From Leishmania donovani (taxonomy: Eukaryota > Euglenozoa > Kinetoplastea > Trypanosomatida > Trypanosomatidae): a DNA stretch of 64,000 bases. The stretch lies in contig NC_018261.1 in NCBI RefSeq assembly GCF_000227135.1, positions 493,263 through 557,262 on the forward strand, written 5' to 3'. Below are positions 41,242 to 50,718 of the stretch, piece after piece (the first letter of the stretch is position 1; each line of letters starts with the position of its first letter). Under the pieces are notes generated by a model. It had not been told where the DNA came from. It searched no databases and saw only the letters and a program-made list of their open reading frames with translations. Both the position numbers and the translations under genes were made by a program.

Positions 41242-41781
41242 CTAGTAGTCGCGATCGAAGCGCGAGCGCGAGAGAGCGGAGCGGCGGTCGCGGTTGCGGT
41301 TACGCTCGTTCCGCTCCGCGCCGGAGATGCGGCGGCGGCGCGGAGCCGACTTGACACCGCGGCGGTCATTGTTGTCGCGGTCGCGACCGCGTCCAAAGCC
41401 ACCATTGCCGTTGTCACCACCAAGGGCTCCACGGCGGCGACGGCCCTCGCGGTCGGCGAGACGGCGGCGGCTGGCGCCAAAGCTGCCACTGCCGGCGCTC
41501 ACTGTGTTGCCAGCGCGACGGCGTCCGCCGTCAGTGCGAAAGCGGCGACGCCCGCTCTCGGGCTTGTTACCTCCAGAGCGGTCGCCGCTGCCGCGAGAGC
41601 GACTGCCACTGGCGCTTTTGTTATTGTTATGCCGCTGACGCTGGCTGCTGTTGCCTTGGCGGCTGACACTCTTCTTGTCATTGCTGCCACCAGACTGGCT
41701 GCCGCGGTGACGGCGGCGGAGCTCCTTGTCGATCTTCTGCTCCTTGATGATCTCGGAAAGCGGGCGGTCAGCGATCTCCAT
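41242..41781 (-). CDS. Small RG/Ser-rich basic protein with UAP56-binding-like N-terminus
   Basis: A 179-residue, strongly basic protein. The N-terminus (MEIADRPLSEIIKEQKIDKE) resembles the UAP56-binding motif of mRNA-export adaptors such as ALY/REF, UIF and CHTOP, where a short helix with the pattern [LM]xxSLxDIIK docks on the helicase. The remainder is low-complexity: Ser/Gly/Asn/Arg blocks, RRRR clusters and RGRDRDNNDRRG-type repeats that are candidate arginine-methylation sites. No RRM is present, unlike ALY. The sense-strand frame also continues upstream through the N gap at 41912-42010 and into spacer, but that part is poly-Pro/Ser junk and the ATG at 41781 is the sensible start. The protein is probably nuclear RNA-binding; function is inferred from one short motif. 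Confidence 0.78.
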   Translation of the reverse strand: MEIADRPLSEIIKEQKIDKELRRRHRGSQSGGSNDKKSVSRQGNSSQRQRHNNNKSASGSRSRGSGDRSGGNKPESGRRRFRTDGGRRRAGNTVSAGSGSFGASRRRLADREGRRRRGALGGDNGNGGFGRGRDRDNNDRRGVKSAPRRRRISGAERNERNRNRDRRSALSRSRFDRDY

Positions 41782-41911
41782 GATGGCGGTGAGTGGAGGC
41801 CGAGGAAAAGGTTGCGTGGAATGCAAAGCGAGGGACCAGCGGCAGACCTCAGGAGAGGCGGCGGCGTACAGCGCTCCGGTGCCGGGCTGGGGGGGGGGAG
41901 GGAGGGGGGGA

Positions 41912-42010
41912 NNNNNNNNNNNNNNNNNNNNNNNNNNNNNNNNNNNNNNNNNNNNNNNNNNNNNNNNNNNNNNNNNNNNNNNNNNNNNNNNNNNNNNNNN
42001 NNNNNNNNNN
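41912..42010. other. Assembly gap (99 N)
   Basis: Ninety-nine N between GGGA/GGAGGG-rich flanks (41890-41911 and 42011-42038). The matching flanks suggest an unresolved purine-rich repeat rather than a lost gene. The true size is unknown. Confidence 0.97.
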
Positions 42011-43017
42011 GGAGGGAGGGGGGGAGGGAGGGGGGGGGTAGAAGATCTATGGCTATCACAAGGCGAGCAGAACAGAATGCAAAGGGAACGCCAGACGCAT
42101 ACCGACGAAAACGAGCACGTGACACAGAGACAGCGCGTTATCCACGGCAAACACGGACGCAGACTGAGAGGAAAGGAGAGTGACTTACAACCGGTAGAGC
42201 ACCGCGGTGCGAGGAGGCTGACAGGGAACACGGCAGAAGAGTGAGGGAGAAAAGAGGTAGAGGCGGAGTGGGGGGGGGGAGGGCGTAGAAGCTTGAACCA
42301 TGCAGAGAAAAAAAAAGAACCTCTGCCACTCCGCGCGATGTCGAGCGTGTGGGTGCATGCATGTTTGCATGTTGTACGCAGCAGCGGTAACGGCCGTGCC
42401 ATCGCGTGCAAAGCCAGATAGGGAGGGGAGGGGGAAGGACCGAAAAGTGAGGCGTTGTATAAGTGTTCAGGCAGTGGACGCAGAGTCGAACCGCGATAGC
42501 AAAAGAGGCCCGGCACGTCTACGTAGAAGCAGCCGAGATTCGACGGTGGCGACGCGATGGTGCACAAAGGTGCTCGAGGACGCGTTCGGCAGGACAGCGG
42601 CGATCGTTGCAACTGGGGGAAGGATGCCACAAAGGTACTGAGGGGCGAAAGAGTCGCAGACTCGATATCGCCTCTCCATCTCTTCTCGTATCTAGCTTCG
42701 TATTCGACTTTGAAGTTGGTCCTTGAAAGAAAAGTTGCTCAGGGTGGTTGTCTGCCAAGCTGGAAACGGCGTCCGCGCCGTTTCCCAAGCTTGCATCTCT
42801 TCCCTGCGCTCCCCCGGCCTCACTCCTACAACTCACACGTTTCGCGTGCAGCACTCGCACCGCCAAGGCTCCTGCGAGGCGCGGCGATGGCGCACGCGAG
42901 CGAGGGAGAGAAGTGGATACGGGGGACGACAGTGAGGGCCTATGCGAACGTGTAATCAAAGACGGAGGAGAAGCATCAATCCCTCACCCCTCCTACAGGC
43001 GTCAGGAGACACGGGAA

Positions 43018-43038
43018 CACACCCCTGATCGAGAGGGG

Positions 43039-43068
<30 letters not shown>
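43018..43068 (-). promoter_or_regulatory. A30 tract (T30 on coding strand) with downstream AG: candidate splice signal
   Basis: The plus strand has GGGG, then exactly 30 A (43039-43068), then CCCC. On the coding strand this is T30 followed by CCCCTCTCGATCAG, so the first AG (43026-43025) lies about 13 bases beyond the T run. That is an ideal spliced-leader acceptor for the RG-rich gene, which would give a ~1.2 kb 5'UTR. A nearer acceptor cannot be excluded because of the N gap. A retroposon poly(A) tail is an alternative explanation. Confidence 0.4.
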
Positions 43069-43070
<2 letters not shown>

Positions 43071-43578
43071 CCTCCCTCCTACAACATAAAGAAGAATGGA
43101 AGCCAGAAGCCGAAGAAAAGCGCTGCGACATGAAGAAAAAGGGAGAGAGACGCACCGAAAACCCCGACCTGATGCGCGGTGCTCAAACGATTCCGCTGCT
43201 TACGTCTTTCACGCCGATACAAAAACATGGTGTTCAGGCACCCCCACCCTCTCCCTCGCCTACGTTTCACAAGCAAGTGGGTACAGGCGCGCATGAATGA
43301 AGCACAGCAGCACAGACACATAACGAAGCATATTCGAAGAAAAAAAAGGATGTGTTTCGAAACCGCTCAGAGAGGAAACAGAAGACGCGCGATGGCGGAC
43401 CATGCTGGGGGGGGGGGGCGGTACTTCACCCCGAACGCAGAAGGAAGCAAAGACGGCGCAACAGGGCGAGATGAACGATGATGTTCTCCAACCATGACGA
43501 TCAGCGAAGAAATAGGCGCGGTGCCGGCAGAAGCGAAGCACCCGAGTACAAGAGTAAGCAAGGACCTTCGTTTCCTAT

Positions 43579-44257
43579 CCATTCTCTCACATGTAGCATG
43601 CGCTCAACGCCACTCCACCCGGCCCCGCCCCCTGGCCGGTCACAGGCCACGCCTGGTGGTGCAAAACAGCCCTGGACACACGCGCCGCAGCAATGCGCCG
43701 ACTCGGTCACCGTAGAGCACCGCCCCCGCATCGCAGGTCGCCTCACAGCGGCTCCCATCATGCCGGCCGCCACCCCTGGTGCATCTCCCGCGGGGTGACA
43801 CTCAGGCTCCCCGCACCAGCAGGCAGTGCGAGGGCCGGGGGGGGGGGGNNNNNNNNNNNNNNNNNNNNNNNNNNNNNNNNNNNNNNNNNNNNNNNNNNNN
43901 NNNNNNNNNNNNNNNNNNNNNNNNNNNNNNNNNNNNNNNNNNNNNNNCGGGGGGGGGGGGGCGGGGGGGGGGGGGGGGTGAGATACGTTCGAATCGCACG
44001 GACACGATGCCCATCACATGGATGGCACAAGCGTGTGCACGGCCGCAGGTCGCTCCGACGCAACGCCGATCCAGGACATGGCCGCCGACATCGGTAGCCA
44101 TACATCGCCCTGGCCATCCCTACGTCGTAGGCGCTTGACCCTGTCACCACCAGAGGTGGCTGGGCATTTAGCAGGGGTTAGCGGAGGCTTGGCTTCCCCA
44201 CGCACAGAGATTGGGGGCACGCTGGGCCCTGTGATACCACGCACTGACGTATGCCCC
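43579..44257 (-). mobile_element. SIDER2-like degenerate retroposon, copy 1
   Basis: A ~580-base unique sequence plus a 99-N gap that repeats almost exactly at 48126-48785. Identity is near complete on both sides of the gap (from CACATGTAGCATGCGC to CTGACGTATGCCCC). It has no coding capacity. Size, non-coding nature, dispersed distribution and position in the presumed 3'UTR of the upstream-lying coiled-coil gene (44705-46702) fit SIDER2, the short degenerate retroposons of Leishmania that destabilise mRNAs. Orientation is inferred from an A-rich flank on the low-coordinate side of copy 2. Related SIDER sequence might extend to ~44470 here. Family assignment was not checked by alignment to a SIDER2 consensus. 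Confidence 0.68.
43849..43947. other. Assembly gap (99 N) inside SIDER2-like copy 1
   Basis: Ninety-nine N immediately after GAGGGCC plus a G run, and followed by long G runs up to 43978. The gap in copy 2 begins after the same GAGGGCC. The gap is therefore probably a sequencing failure at a G tract. Confidence 0.97.
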
Positions 44258-44704
44258 ACCAATACCACCGGCAAGAGGTGCAATTTCATTTTTGCCTTCA
44301 ACGCCTGCAGTCCACCACGCACAAGCCGACAGATGCACGCGTACAGCCACGGCGCCCCTACGCCCAGTGGCGCGGCGGCCACATCCGCGTGGTCGAGGAC
44401 GAGCCGTCCTGCCGCTGCACCAGAATGCGGATTACCCAGGAGAGTAAGCGTCTTACAGGTCTCTTTAAGTAAAATGGGTTGTGAACGAGGCGGAAAAGAC
44501 AAACATAATACAACAGAACGTGCGCCCCACTACACGTGCAGACCTGCAGGCACTCGATAGGGAGCACATCATCATTTCTGCCACGTGGTCGCAACAACCA
44601 CGGAAAAAGAAAACCTGTAGCGATCGTGTGGCCCCCTCTTCTCTCCCTCTCCGCTGCGATCTATGGGCACAGAAGCAAGCAAAGACAGATGGCCTTCCCT
44701 CGCC
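44258..44704. other. 3' flank of the coiled-coil gene
   Basis: About 450 bases between the repeated part of SIDER2-like copy 1 and the coiled-coil stop codon. The first ~210 bases have the same composition as the retroposon and may be a further part of it that copy 2 lacks. No gene seen. Confidence 0.45.
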
Positions 44705-46702
44705 TCAGTTTAGCTGCAGTGTCGCCTGGCATATTTCGCACTGACGGTTGGTGCCCTGCTGCTCAAACGTGCATGCGGGACACTGCACCCTGGTATTCCG
44801 GTTACGATCCGGTTCATTACCGGAGACACGCGGCGCCCAAGGCGGTTGTGCGCCTGGCTTGTTTTGAGGAGCGTCGGAGGGGTACCTGTACGGGTCTGCG
44901 TACCCCGCCGCCATCATCGTAGCTGTTCGCTGCGCATTGGGCGCCGGTGCTGCGGTCGGTCGTGCCGGCGCGTTCGACCACAGGTCTCCTGTGTAGGACT
45001 GCGGTGGGTGTTTCGGCTCTCTTTGCTGGGGCGGTTGCTGGTAAGGAGAGGCAGCAGGAGGTCGCTGGTACACAGGCATCTGCTGCGAAGGCATTGGGGC
45101 ACAGTTTACTGTAGGGTGCATCATAGGTGGGGTTCTGGAATCCTGATGCAGTGTATTGTAGCTAGTGTTTAACGGATCAGGGTACGCAGGCCCTCGAACT
45201 TCTTCTGTCTTCATCACAGGAGGACTGCTGCCAAGGAACTGGTAGTTACCACGCTCGTTTTCCGGCGACGCAGAGGGCTTCACGCCGCCGGTGAGTGCAG
45301 CAGGAGCAGTCGAGGAGCCCGCATCACCCGCTGAGGGCTCACTTGTACCGCCACCTCCGCTCGTGTTCGGCATGTTACTGCGATCCCGCTGGAAACCCTC
45401 AACGGCCAGTTCCTGCAGCTGCTTCATCAATGACGCATTCTCGTTTTTCACCCGCTTCAGCTCCTGCCCCAGCTTGCGCTCCCTCTCCTCTGACTCGATA
45501 TCCTTGATCAGCAGTAGCGTGCGGTTCTCCTGGACTGTCTCCTCCTGGAAGTCGAGCATCTCCTCCAGCAGTCTCTCGATATCCTTCTTGTTCAGCTCAT
45601 CGTTCGACAGCAGCTCTGCCATGCGGCGCTGCATCGTTGTGCGGGCATCGTTGCGGCAATTGAGCATGCTCACCCGCTCCTTCATCAACTGAATGCCTTG
45701 ACTTGACGTGTCCTTTGGCCTCGTTGTCGCCCGGCTCTCTTGCTGCATCAGCGCCAAGCGGGAGATGAGGGAAGTGTTTTGATCTACCTGTTCGCGCAGC
45801 CGCCGTTCCATCCCCTCAGTCGCGTGCATCACCATCTTCTCGACATGCGCCTTGACCTCTGGCGCATTTAAGTCGATACGCTGGCTCTCCATGGTCGCGG
45901 ATACTTGCTGTTTCTGAAGAAGGTCCGCGTTCGCCTCGCGCAGCTGGGAGCATTCCGCCTTCAGCACCTCCATTTTGGCTTGAAGGTCGATCAGCTGCTG
46001 CTGCGCTCTGGCCTCCGTCTCGCGACACTCCTTGATTTCCTGCTGCTGCGAGTTTACTTTCCTTTCCCAAAGAGCATACTTGGCCACTGCGTCCTCCTTC
46101 GCCGACAACAGCTGCTCCTCAGCCTCCCTCCGCTGATTCTGTAGCTCTATGGCCTCCTGCGTTGATTTCAGCCGCAGTGTCTCCATTTCCGCTTTCACCT
46201 GGTTCAGCTGCGACTGCAAGCGTTCCTTCTCCGCGGCCGCTGCGCTGATTTTCTTCGCCTCCTCGGATGCTAAACTCGCCCGCTGAGTTGCCTCCTTCAG
46301 CGCCTCCTCGCTCTGCATCAGCTCAGCCGTGAGATGTGCGATGCGCTCCTCTTTTTCGCGCGTTGTGTCCTTCATCTCCGCCAGTTCCGTGCGCTGTTCT
46401 TGAACTTGTGTGAGCAGCTCATGCAGCGACTCGTTAATGTTAGAGAAGCGGTCATTTGAGGCGCGGTGAAGGTCTAGCTGGTTCGCCTTCTCGGTCAGCT
46501 GCACGCGCAGCTTCGCAACCTCAGCTTTGAGGCTTTCATTCTCGCAGCGGAGGTCGTCCAGCTTGAGCAGCCCGGTGCTTTCGAGCTTTTCACGCAGCGA
46601 CTCTAGCTCGATCTTGAGCGCCTCGTTTTCGTAGACCACCTGCGAGATGAACGACGAATCAGCTGCGTCGCGGTTAAGCAAGGAGCTCGTCGGCGTTTGC
46701 AT
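44705..46702 (-). CDS. Coiled-coil protein with C-terminal NZF/RanBP2-type zinc finger
   Basis: A 665-residue protein. Residues ~20-460 form an almost continuous coiled coil, rich in Glu, Gln, Lys and Leu heptads (e.g. ENEALKIELESLREKLES, ELMQSEEALKEATQ, ERERKLGQELKRVKNENASL), with a short break near 310-340. A Pro/Gln/Ser-rich disordered linker (~470-630) follows. The last ~27 residues contain a four-Cys finger C-x2-C-x10-C-x2-C (CPACTF through CEIC) of the RanBP2/NZF type. It retains the Thr-Phe pair used by ubiquitin-binding NZF fingers, although the usual Trp before the first Cys is Val here. The layout (long coil plus terminal NZF) recalls ubiquitin-binding adaptors such as TAB2 but no orthology is claimed. 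The first ATG is at 46702. Confidence 0.85.
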   Translation of the reverse strand: MQTPTSSLLNRDAADSSFISQVVYENEALKIELESLREKLESTGLLKLDDLRCENESLKAEVAKLRVQLTEKANQLDLHRASNDRFSNINESLHELLTQVQEQRTELAEMKDTTREKEERIAHLTAELMQSEEALKEATQRASLASEEAKKISAAAAEKERLQSQLNQVKAEMETLRLKSTQEAIELQNQRREAEEQLLSAKEDAVAKYALWERKVNSQQQEIKECRETEARAQQQLIDLQAKMEVLKAECSQLREANADLLQKQQVSATMESQRIDLNAPEVKAHVEKMVMHATEGMERRLREQVDQNTSLISRLALMQQESRATTRPKDTSSQGIQLMKERVSMLNCRNDARTTMQRRMAELLSNDELNKKDIERLLEEMLDFQEETVQENRTLLLIKDIESEERERKLGQELKRVKNENASLMKQLQELAVEGFQRDRSNMPNTSGGGGTSEPSAGDAGSSTAPAALTGGVKPSASPENERGNYQFLGSSPPVMKTEEVRGPAYPDPLNTSYNTLHQDSRTPPMMHPTVNCAPMPSQQMPVYQRPPAASPYQQPPQQREPKHPPQSYTGDLWSNAPARPTAAPAPNAQRTATMMAAGYADPYRYPSDAPQNKPGAQPPWAPRVSGNEPDRNRNTRVQCPACTFEQQGTNRQCEICQATLQLN

Positions 46703-48125
46703 GGCTACGTCCGTCGCTCACGCGCCTGCGTATTCGTGAGCGCGACGATGCCAGCTGGCGGTGGGGAAGGGTGAAGGAGCGCTCTTGAATGATCGTAAGC
46801 GCGCCACTCGCGTTCGACTTGGAAGCAGTGGCGTGGGTAGCGCGGTGAGGGGGAGAGCGGAAGTATGAAATCTCTCAATACTAGAGGGGATGAGCAAAGG
46901 CGGAGGGAGCACGCGCAAGCAGAACAACAGCAACAGAAAAATATATATGAGCGACAGAGAGTCAGATACTGAAGATACCGGCATGAGAAGTCAATGCCAG
47001 TGTGCAATGCCGGACAGCGTAGGTGGCGACGGTGTGTGCAGTCGCCGCCTGAGGCGTGTATGCGCCACTGTCTGCAAAGGAGCAGGAGCCACACCTGGCG
47101 GAGTAAACGAAGCGGAGGGGGAGGGGAGGTGAAAAGGGGTATCGGCTGAGGGGGGGCGAGGCCTGTGGAGAGACACGCGCCGGTTCACACGCTTCAATCT
47201 TTCCACGATGCTGAAGCAGATTCCGCCCCGCGTATGTGACGTTGTGTGTGTGTGTCTGCGATGGCGCAGGAGAGAGGGAGGGTGATGAAGAAAGGCAGAA
47301 CGACAAGAGTTCGATGAAGCCAAGCTTCGAAACACGCCACAGTAACATGTAAATGCAAACGAAAAGAAAGAAGCTCGATGGCGTACGCAGGACCTTTTGG
47401 TTGCGTGAAGGCCACAGCCGTAGAGTGAGGTGGGGAGCTGTGGTTGGGGGGAGGGGGGCTGTGGCAGTAATCAATGCAACGGGAGAATCAATAATAATAA
47501 CGAAAAGCGCAAAAAGTAAAAGCAGACAGCTACTCCAGGAGGGATGGGAGGCGGTGGTGGTGGCGGGTCAGCCGTTGAAACAGCGGCAGCAGCAGGAAGA
47601 TTCAGTGGGAAGGATGCAAGAGGACGCGGCAGAGAAATGTGACGTGAAAGGGAGAAGGAGGGAAGATGGCAAGATCGTCACGTGGGGGAGACGGGGGCAA
47701 GGGGACTAGCAAGGGATATGCTTCGCGCCAACGGGATCGACAGCCATTCAAACAGTCATATGTGGACGGCTTCCTTGCCGTTCGCACCCGTTCCTCTTTG
47801 AAGGGGGTTTGCAGCGGTGGACGATTGCGCACACGCGGCCTCGTCTTGGCGCATGGAGGCAGTGAAGAGCGAAAGAGAAGGCGCTGTAGGGCGCCTGCGT
47901 AAGTGCACACAACGACATCTTGCTCTCTGTTCTTTGCTCGACGACAGCTCCACACTGACCTCTCGCGCTGCAGCCCTTCGCGCCTCTCCGCCATGACTGG
48001 ACTGCGCGCTGTTTCGAAGGTCGAAGACTGCAAGTGGGCCCGGAGTGCTTTCGCCCGCTTTGTGGGCTCTTTCTAGAATAAGGAGAGCACGAGACATAAG
48101 CCCCTTTTCTTTTCTCTGAACGTGC
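46703..48125. other. Spacer, no gene seen
   Basis: About 1.4 kb between the coiled-coil start and SIDER2-like copy 2. Purine-rich plus-strand stretches (47110-47160, 47270-47300, 47440-47460) give coding-strand polypyrimidine tracts. Minus-strand frames near 47600-48030 reach ~140 codons but are Arg/Ser/Pro-biased and not called. Confidence 0.5.
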
Positions 48126-48785
48126 CCATTCGCTCACATGTAGCATGCGCTCAACGCCACTCCACCCGGCCCCGCCCCCTGGCCGGTCACAGGCCACGCC
48201 TGGTGGTGCAAAACAGCCCTGGACACACGCGCCGCAGCAATGCGCCGACTCGGTCACCGTAGAGCACCGCCCCCGCATCGCAGGTCGCCTCACAGCGGCT
48301 CCCATCATGCCGGCCGCCACCCCTGGTGCATCTCCCGCGGGGTGACACTCAGGCTCCCCGCACCAGCAGGCAGTGCGAGGGCCNNNNNNNNNNNNNNNNN
48401 NNNNNNNNNNNNNNNNNNNNNNNNNNNNNNNNNNNNNNNNNNNNNNNNNNNNNNNNNNNNNNNNNNNNNNNNNNNNNNNNNNCGCACGTAACCTCGTCTG
48501 GGGGGGTGAGAGACGTTCGAATCGCACGGACACGATGCCCATCACATGGATGGCACAAGCGTGTGCACGGCCGCAGGTCGCTCCGACGCAACGCCGATCC
48601 AGGACATGGCCGCCGACATCGGTAGCCATACATCGCCCTGGCCATCCCTACGTCGTAGGCGCTTGACCCTGTCACCACCAGAGGTGGCTGGGCATTTAGC
48701 AGGGGTTAGCGGAGGCTTGGCTTCCCCACGCACAGAGATTGGGGGCACGCTGGGCCCTGTGATACCACGCACTGACGTATGCCCC
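48126..48785 (-). mobile_element. SIDER2-like degenerate retroposon, copy 2
   Basis: Second copy of the repeat seen at 43579-44257, in the same orientation and again containing a 99-N gap at the equivalent point. The two copies differ by scattered substitutions and in the sequence bordering the gap: copy 2 resumes with CGCACGTAACCTCGTCTGGGG where copy 1 has only G runs. The repeat ends in a short CCA-rich run. It lies in the presumed 3'UTR of the Cys-rich membrane protein gene (49432-50262), as expected for SIDER2. Its low-coordinate border reads GAGAAAAGAAAAGG on the minus strand, compatible with a degenerate A tail. Confidence 0.68.
48384..48482. other. Assembly gap (99 N) inside SIDER2-like copy 2
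   Basis: Ninety-nine N directly after GAGGGCC, the same point as the gap in copy 1. The identical lengths of all three gaps suggest placeholder sizes rather than measured distances. Confidence 0.97.
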
Positions 48786-49431
48786 CCTCACCACCACCAC
48801 CACCACCATTTACTCCGTCATGAGGGAGGAGGGAGGGAGACATTACAGTGAGGCGGAGGCATGAGAAAAAAAGAAAGCCACAAAGACGATAATGGAGGAG
48901 CGTGGCCGGCACCAAAATATGGAAGGGGGCGCAAACACCACCGTAAACCCATCAGCAATTGCACCCCGTCACGAGAGAGAGAGCGAGCAAGCAAATGGCC
49001 ACCGACGCAAAGAAAGCAGAGCAGACACGCGCATCCCAACAGCCGTGCATGCGGTGCGCAAAACGACGACAGCGAAAAGGATATAAGCAAGGCAGACCCC
49101 TCAATGTTTAGCTGGTATACATGGGAGGGGGCAACGGGGCGGGTGGCGCTGGACAGCGAAGAAGAAAACAAACAGCGAACCGTCAACGAAGAGATATTGG
49201 CGGGAGATGAACGACCTGTCGTTTGTCACATCGTATGGAAGAGGAGCGTGCACGGTACACACGAAACAAAACGAGGTAGAAGCATCCGGAGAGCGAAGGA
49301 AGCGATTCTCAAACGCGATGATTAATGATGTATAGGGTGCGGGTAGGGAACTGCACGTGTTACAAATGCAGATGCTGATGTGACACGCGGAGGCGAAGGC
49401 ACCGATGAGAAGAGGGTTGCGCGAGGATAGA
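48786..49431. other. 3' flank of the Cys-rich membrane protein gene
   Basis: Begins with a CCA-rich run (about 48787-48808) and continues without recognisable gene or repeat. It probably forms the stop-proximal 3'UTR of the 49432-50262 gene. Confidence 0.45.
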
Positions 49432-50262
49432 CTACACCGCGCGTGTGGCAAAATCAGGTGCGCGTGATTCGCCAGCGGCCGCTACGTTAGCGTGGCGCAA
49501 CTCTGGAGGCAGCAGGGGGTACCGCACGCGCGCCTCGCCATACTCGGCTTCAGAGCCGAATACAGCTCCATGGTTGGGATCATCAACGCCGGGGGTGTTC
49601 ACCTGAGGCGATGTGGGCGCTGTAACTGCGCTCACAGGCATCTCAGGAAACGCCTCGACGTTCGTGAAGTCAGCGGACGCGTACCCGCGGAAGAGGTTCT
49701 GCGGCAGCGGCCGCGACGGCGGGCAGCTCACAGCCGGCCCACGTCGCGGTATAAGCGCCGTCTTCAGAGTTGCATACCCATCACACCACCACTTGCCCTG
49801 ACACCCCACCACGTACACCGCCCCGAAGACGCTAATGGCTGAGAAAACGCCCAGTATAACAAAGCAGCCGATCATCCATGATGAGCAGCAGTCACAGGAG
49901 CCAATGTCGCGCTCCCATGGATCGAGCATCGGCTTGCACGTGGTGGCGACACCGCACCTGCAGCGATATTGAGCTGGTGCACTCTCGGCGCAAAAGTACT
50001 CGCCGTTGAGGTAGACGGTTTTCGGAGCAAACAGGTTCAGATTGACACCGTAGTTGCCGAGGTCCTGCAGCTGCGCGCACTGCCGCAGCTGCGCAGCGGC
50101 GAAAACCGGACGAGAAACCCGGTAAGCCTTTACATCTGTGCTGCCATTGCTGCTGTCCACGGGGCAATGGTGGAAAAGGAGAGCACTAAGGAGGAAGAGG
50201 AGGGCTGCGGTGGTGGTGGTTCGACAGCACCGCTGCATGACGCGTAGGTGGTCGGCGGACAT
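49432..50262 (-). CDS. Cys-rich type I membrane protein, kinetoplastid hypothetical
   Basis: A 276-residue protein with an N-terminal hydrophobic signal (about residues 17-31, AALLFLLSALLF) and a ~95-residue ectodomain holding about ten Cys (e.g. CRCGVATTC, CDCC). A single membrane span follows at about 129-153 (IGCFVILGVFSAISVFGAVYVV), flanked by CDCCSSW and CQGKWWCDGY, then a ~120-residue Pro/Ala-rich cytoplasmic tail. The Cys clusters at both membrane edges suggest disulphides outside and palmitoylation inside. The layout fits a surface or endosomal receptor-like protein, but I recognise no family. Alternative start: MQRCC, nine residues downstream. A SIDER2-like element sits in its presumed 3'UTR, so its mRNA may be unstable in some stages. 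Confidence 0.82.
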   Translation of the reverse strand: MSADHLRVMQRCCRTTTTAALLFLLSALLFHHCPVDSSNGSTDVKAYRVSRPVFAAAQLRQCAQLQDLGNYGVNLNLFAPKTVYLNGEYFCAESAPAQYRCRCGVATTCKPMLDPWERDIGSCDCCSSWMIGCFVILGVFSAISVFGAVYVVGCQGKWWCDGYATLKTALIPRRGPAVSCPPSRPLPQNLFRGYASADFTNVEAFPEMPVSAVTAPTSPQVNTPGVDDPNHGAVFGSEAEYGEARVRYPLLPPELRHANVAAAGESRAPDFATRAV

Positions 50263-50718
50263 GACTTTCCGCCTTGCGAAAATCCGCTATGCTGTGTGTG
50301 CAGCTCCTAAAGCTTGTACGGATGCGCGAGGGAGTGTGGGAGAAGGGTCAGACAAGATGGGAAGAAAGGAGAACAAAGGCAAGAGAACCACGTGTGCTGC
50401 AGAGCCGGATACAAAGGAGGGCGGGGCTGTCGTGCTCTGAGCTGGTCCTGTCGGCGCGCCAGTCGGGGAGAGAAGGGGCGACATGCACCTACCCACCTCG
50501 AGGACGGAAGGCCACATATGATGAAGACCGGCCGGATCCACTTTCTATTCAGTTGCACGCACTTCTTCATTTACGGAGAGAGATGCGCCACAAAAGCCTC
50601 ATCAGACAGACACACACATACACACATCAGCACACACAAACCGAGCAAGATGAATATACATATATATATATATATGTGTGTGTTCACCGTCATGTGCCCG
50701 GCGGGGCAGCAGGCAACT
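50263..50718. other. Spacer with TA/TG microsatellite
   Basis: About 450 bases between two genes, containing CA-rich sequence (50608-50640) and a TA/TG microsatellite at 50654-50682. No gene seen. Confidence 0.55.
50654..50682. repeat. TA/TG microsatellite
   Basis: (TA)n passing into (TG)n, about 29 bases, very close to the stop codon of the 657-residue gene and so presumably within its 3'UTR. Confidence 0.92.

Larger units (their letters stand above)
41782..43578. other. Spacer / 5' region of the RG-rich gene
   Basis: About 1.8 kb holding G-rich tracts, a 99-base N gap (41912-42010), a G10-type run near 42270 and an A30 tract (43039-43068). Open frames are interrupted or compositionally biased. 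It spans the presumed 5'UTR of the RG-rich gene and intergenic DNA up to the SIDER2-like element. Confidence 0.5.

Noticed and set aside
41782..42630. Long minus-strand frame through the N gap and its plus-strand shadow (41152-42183)
   Set aside because: Continuity depends on N read as open codons; flanking translation is poly-Pro/poly-Gly from G-rich DNA.
43985..44000. tRNA-like B box (GTTCGAATC) at about 43987 and again near 48508
   Set aside because: It lies inside the SIDER2-like repeat with no matching A box, anticodon arm or acceptor stem around it.
47602..48033. Minus-strand 143-codon frame upstream of SIDER2-like copy 2
   Set aside because: Arg/Ser/Pro-biased, no family resemblance, and overlaps other equally long frames on both strands.
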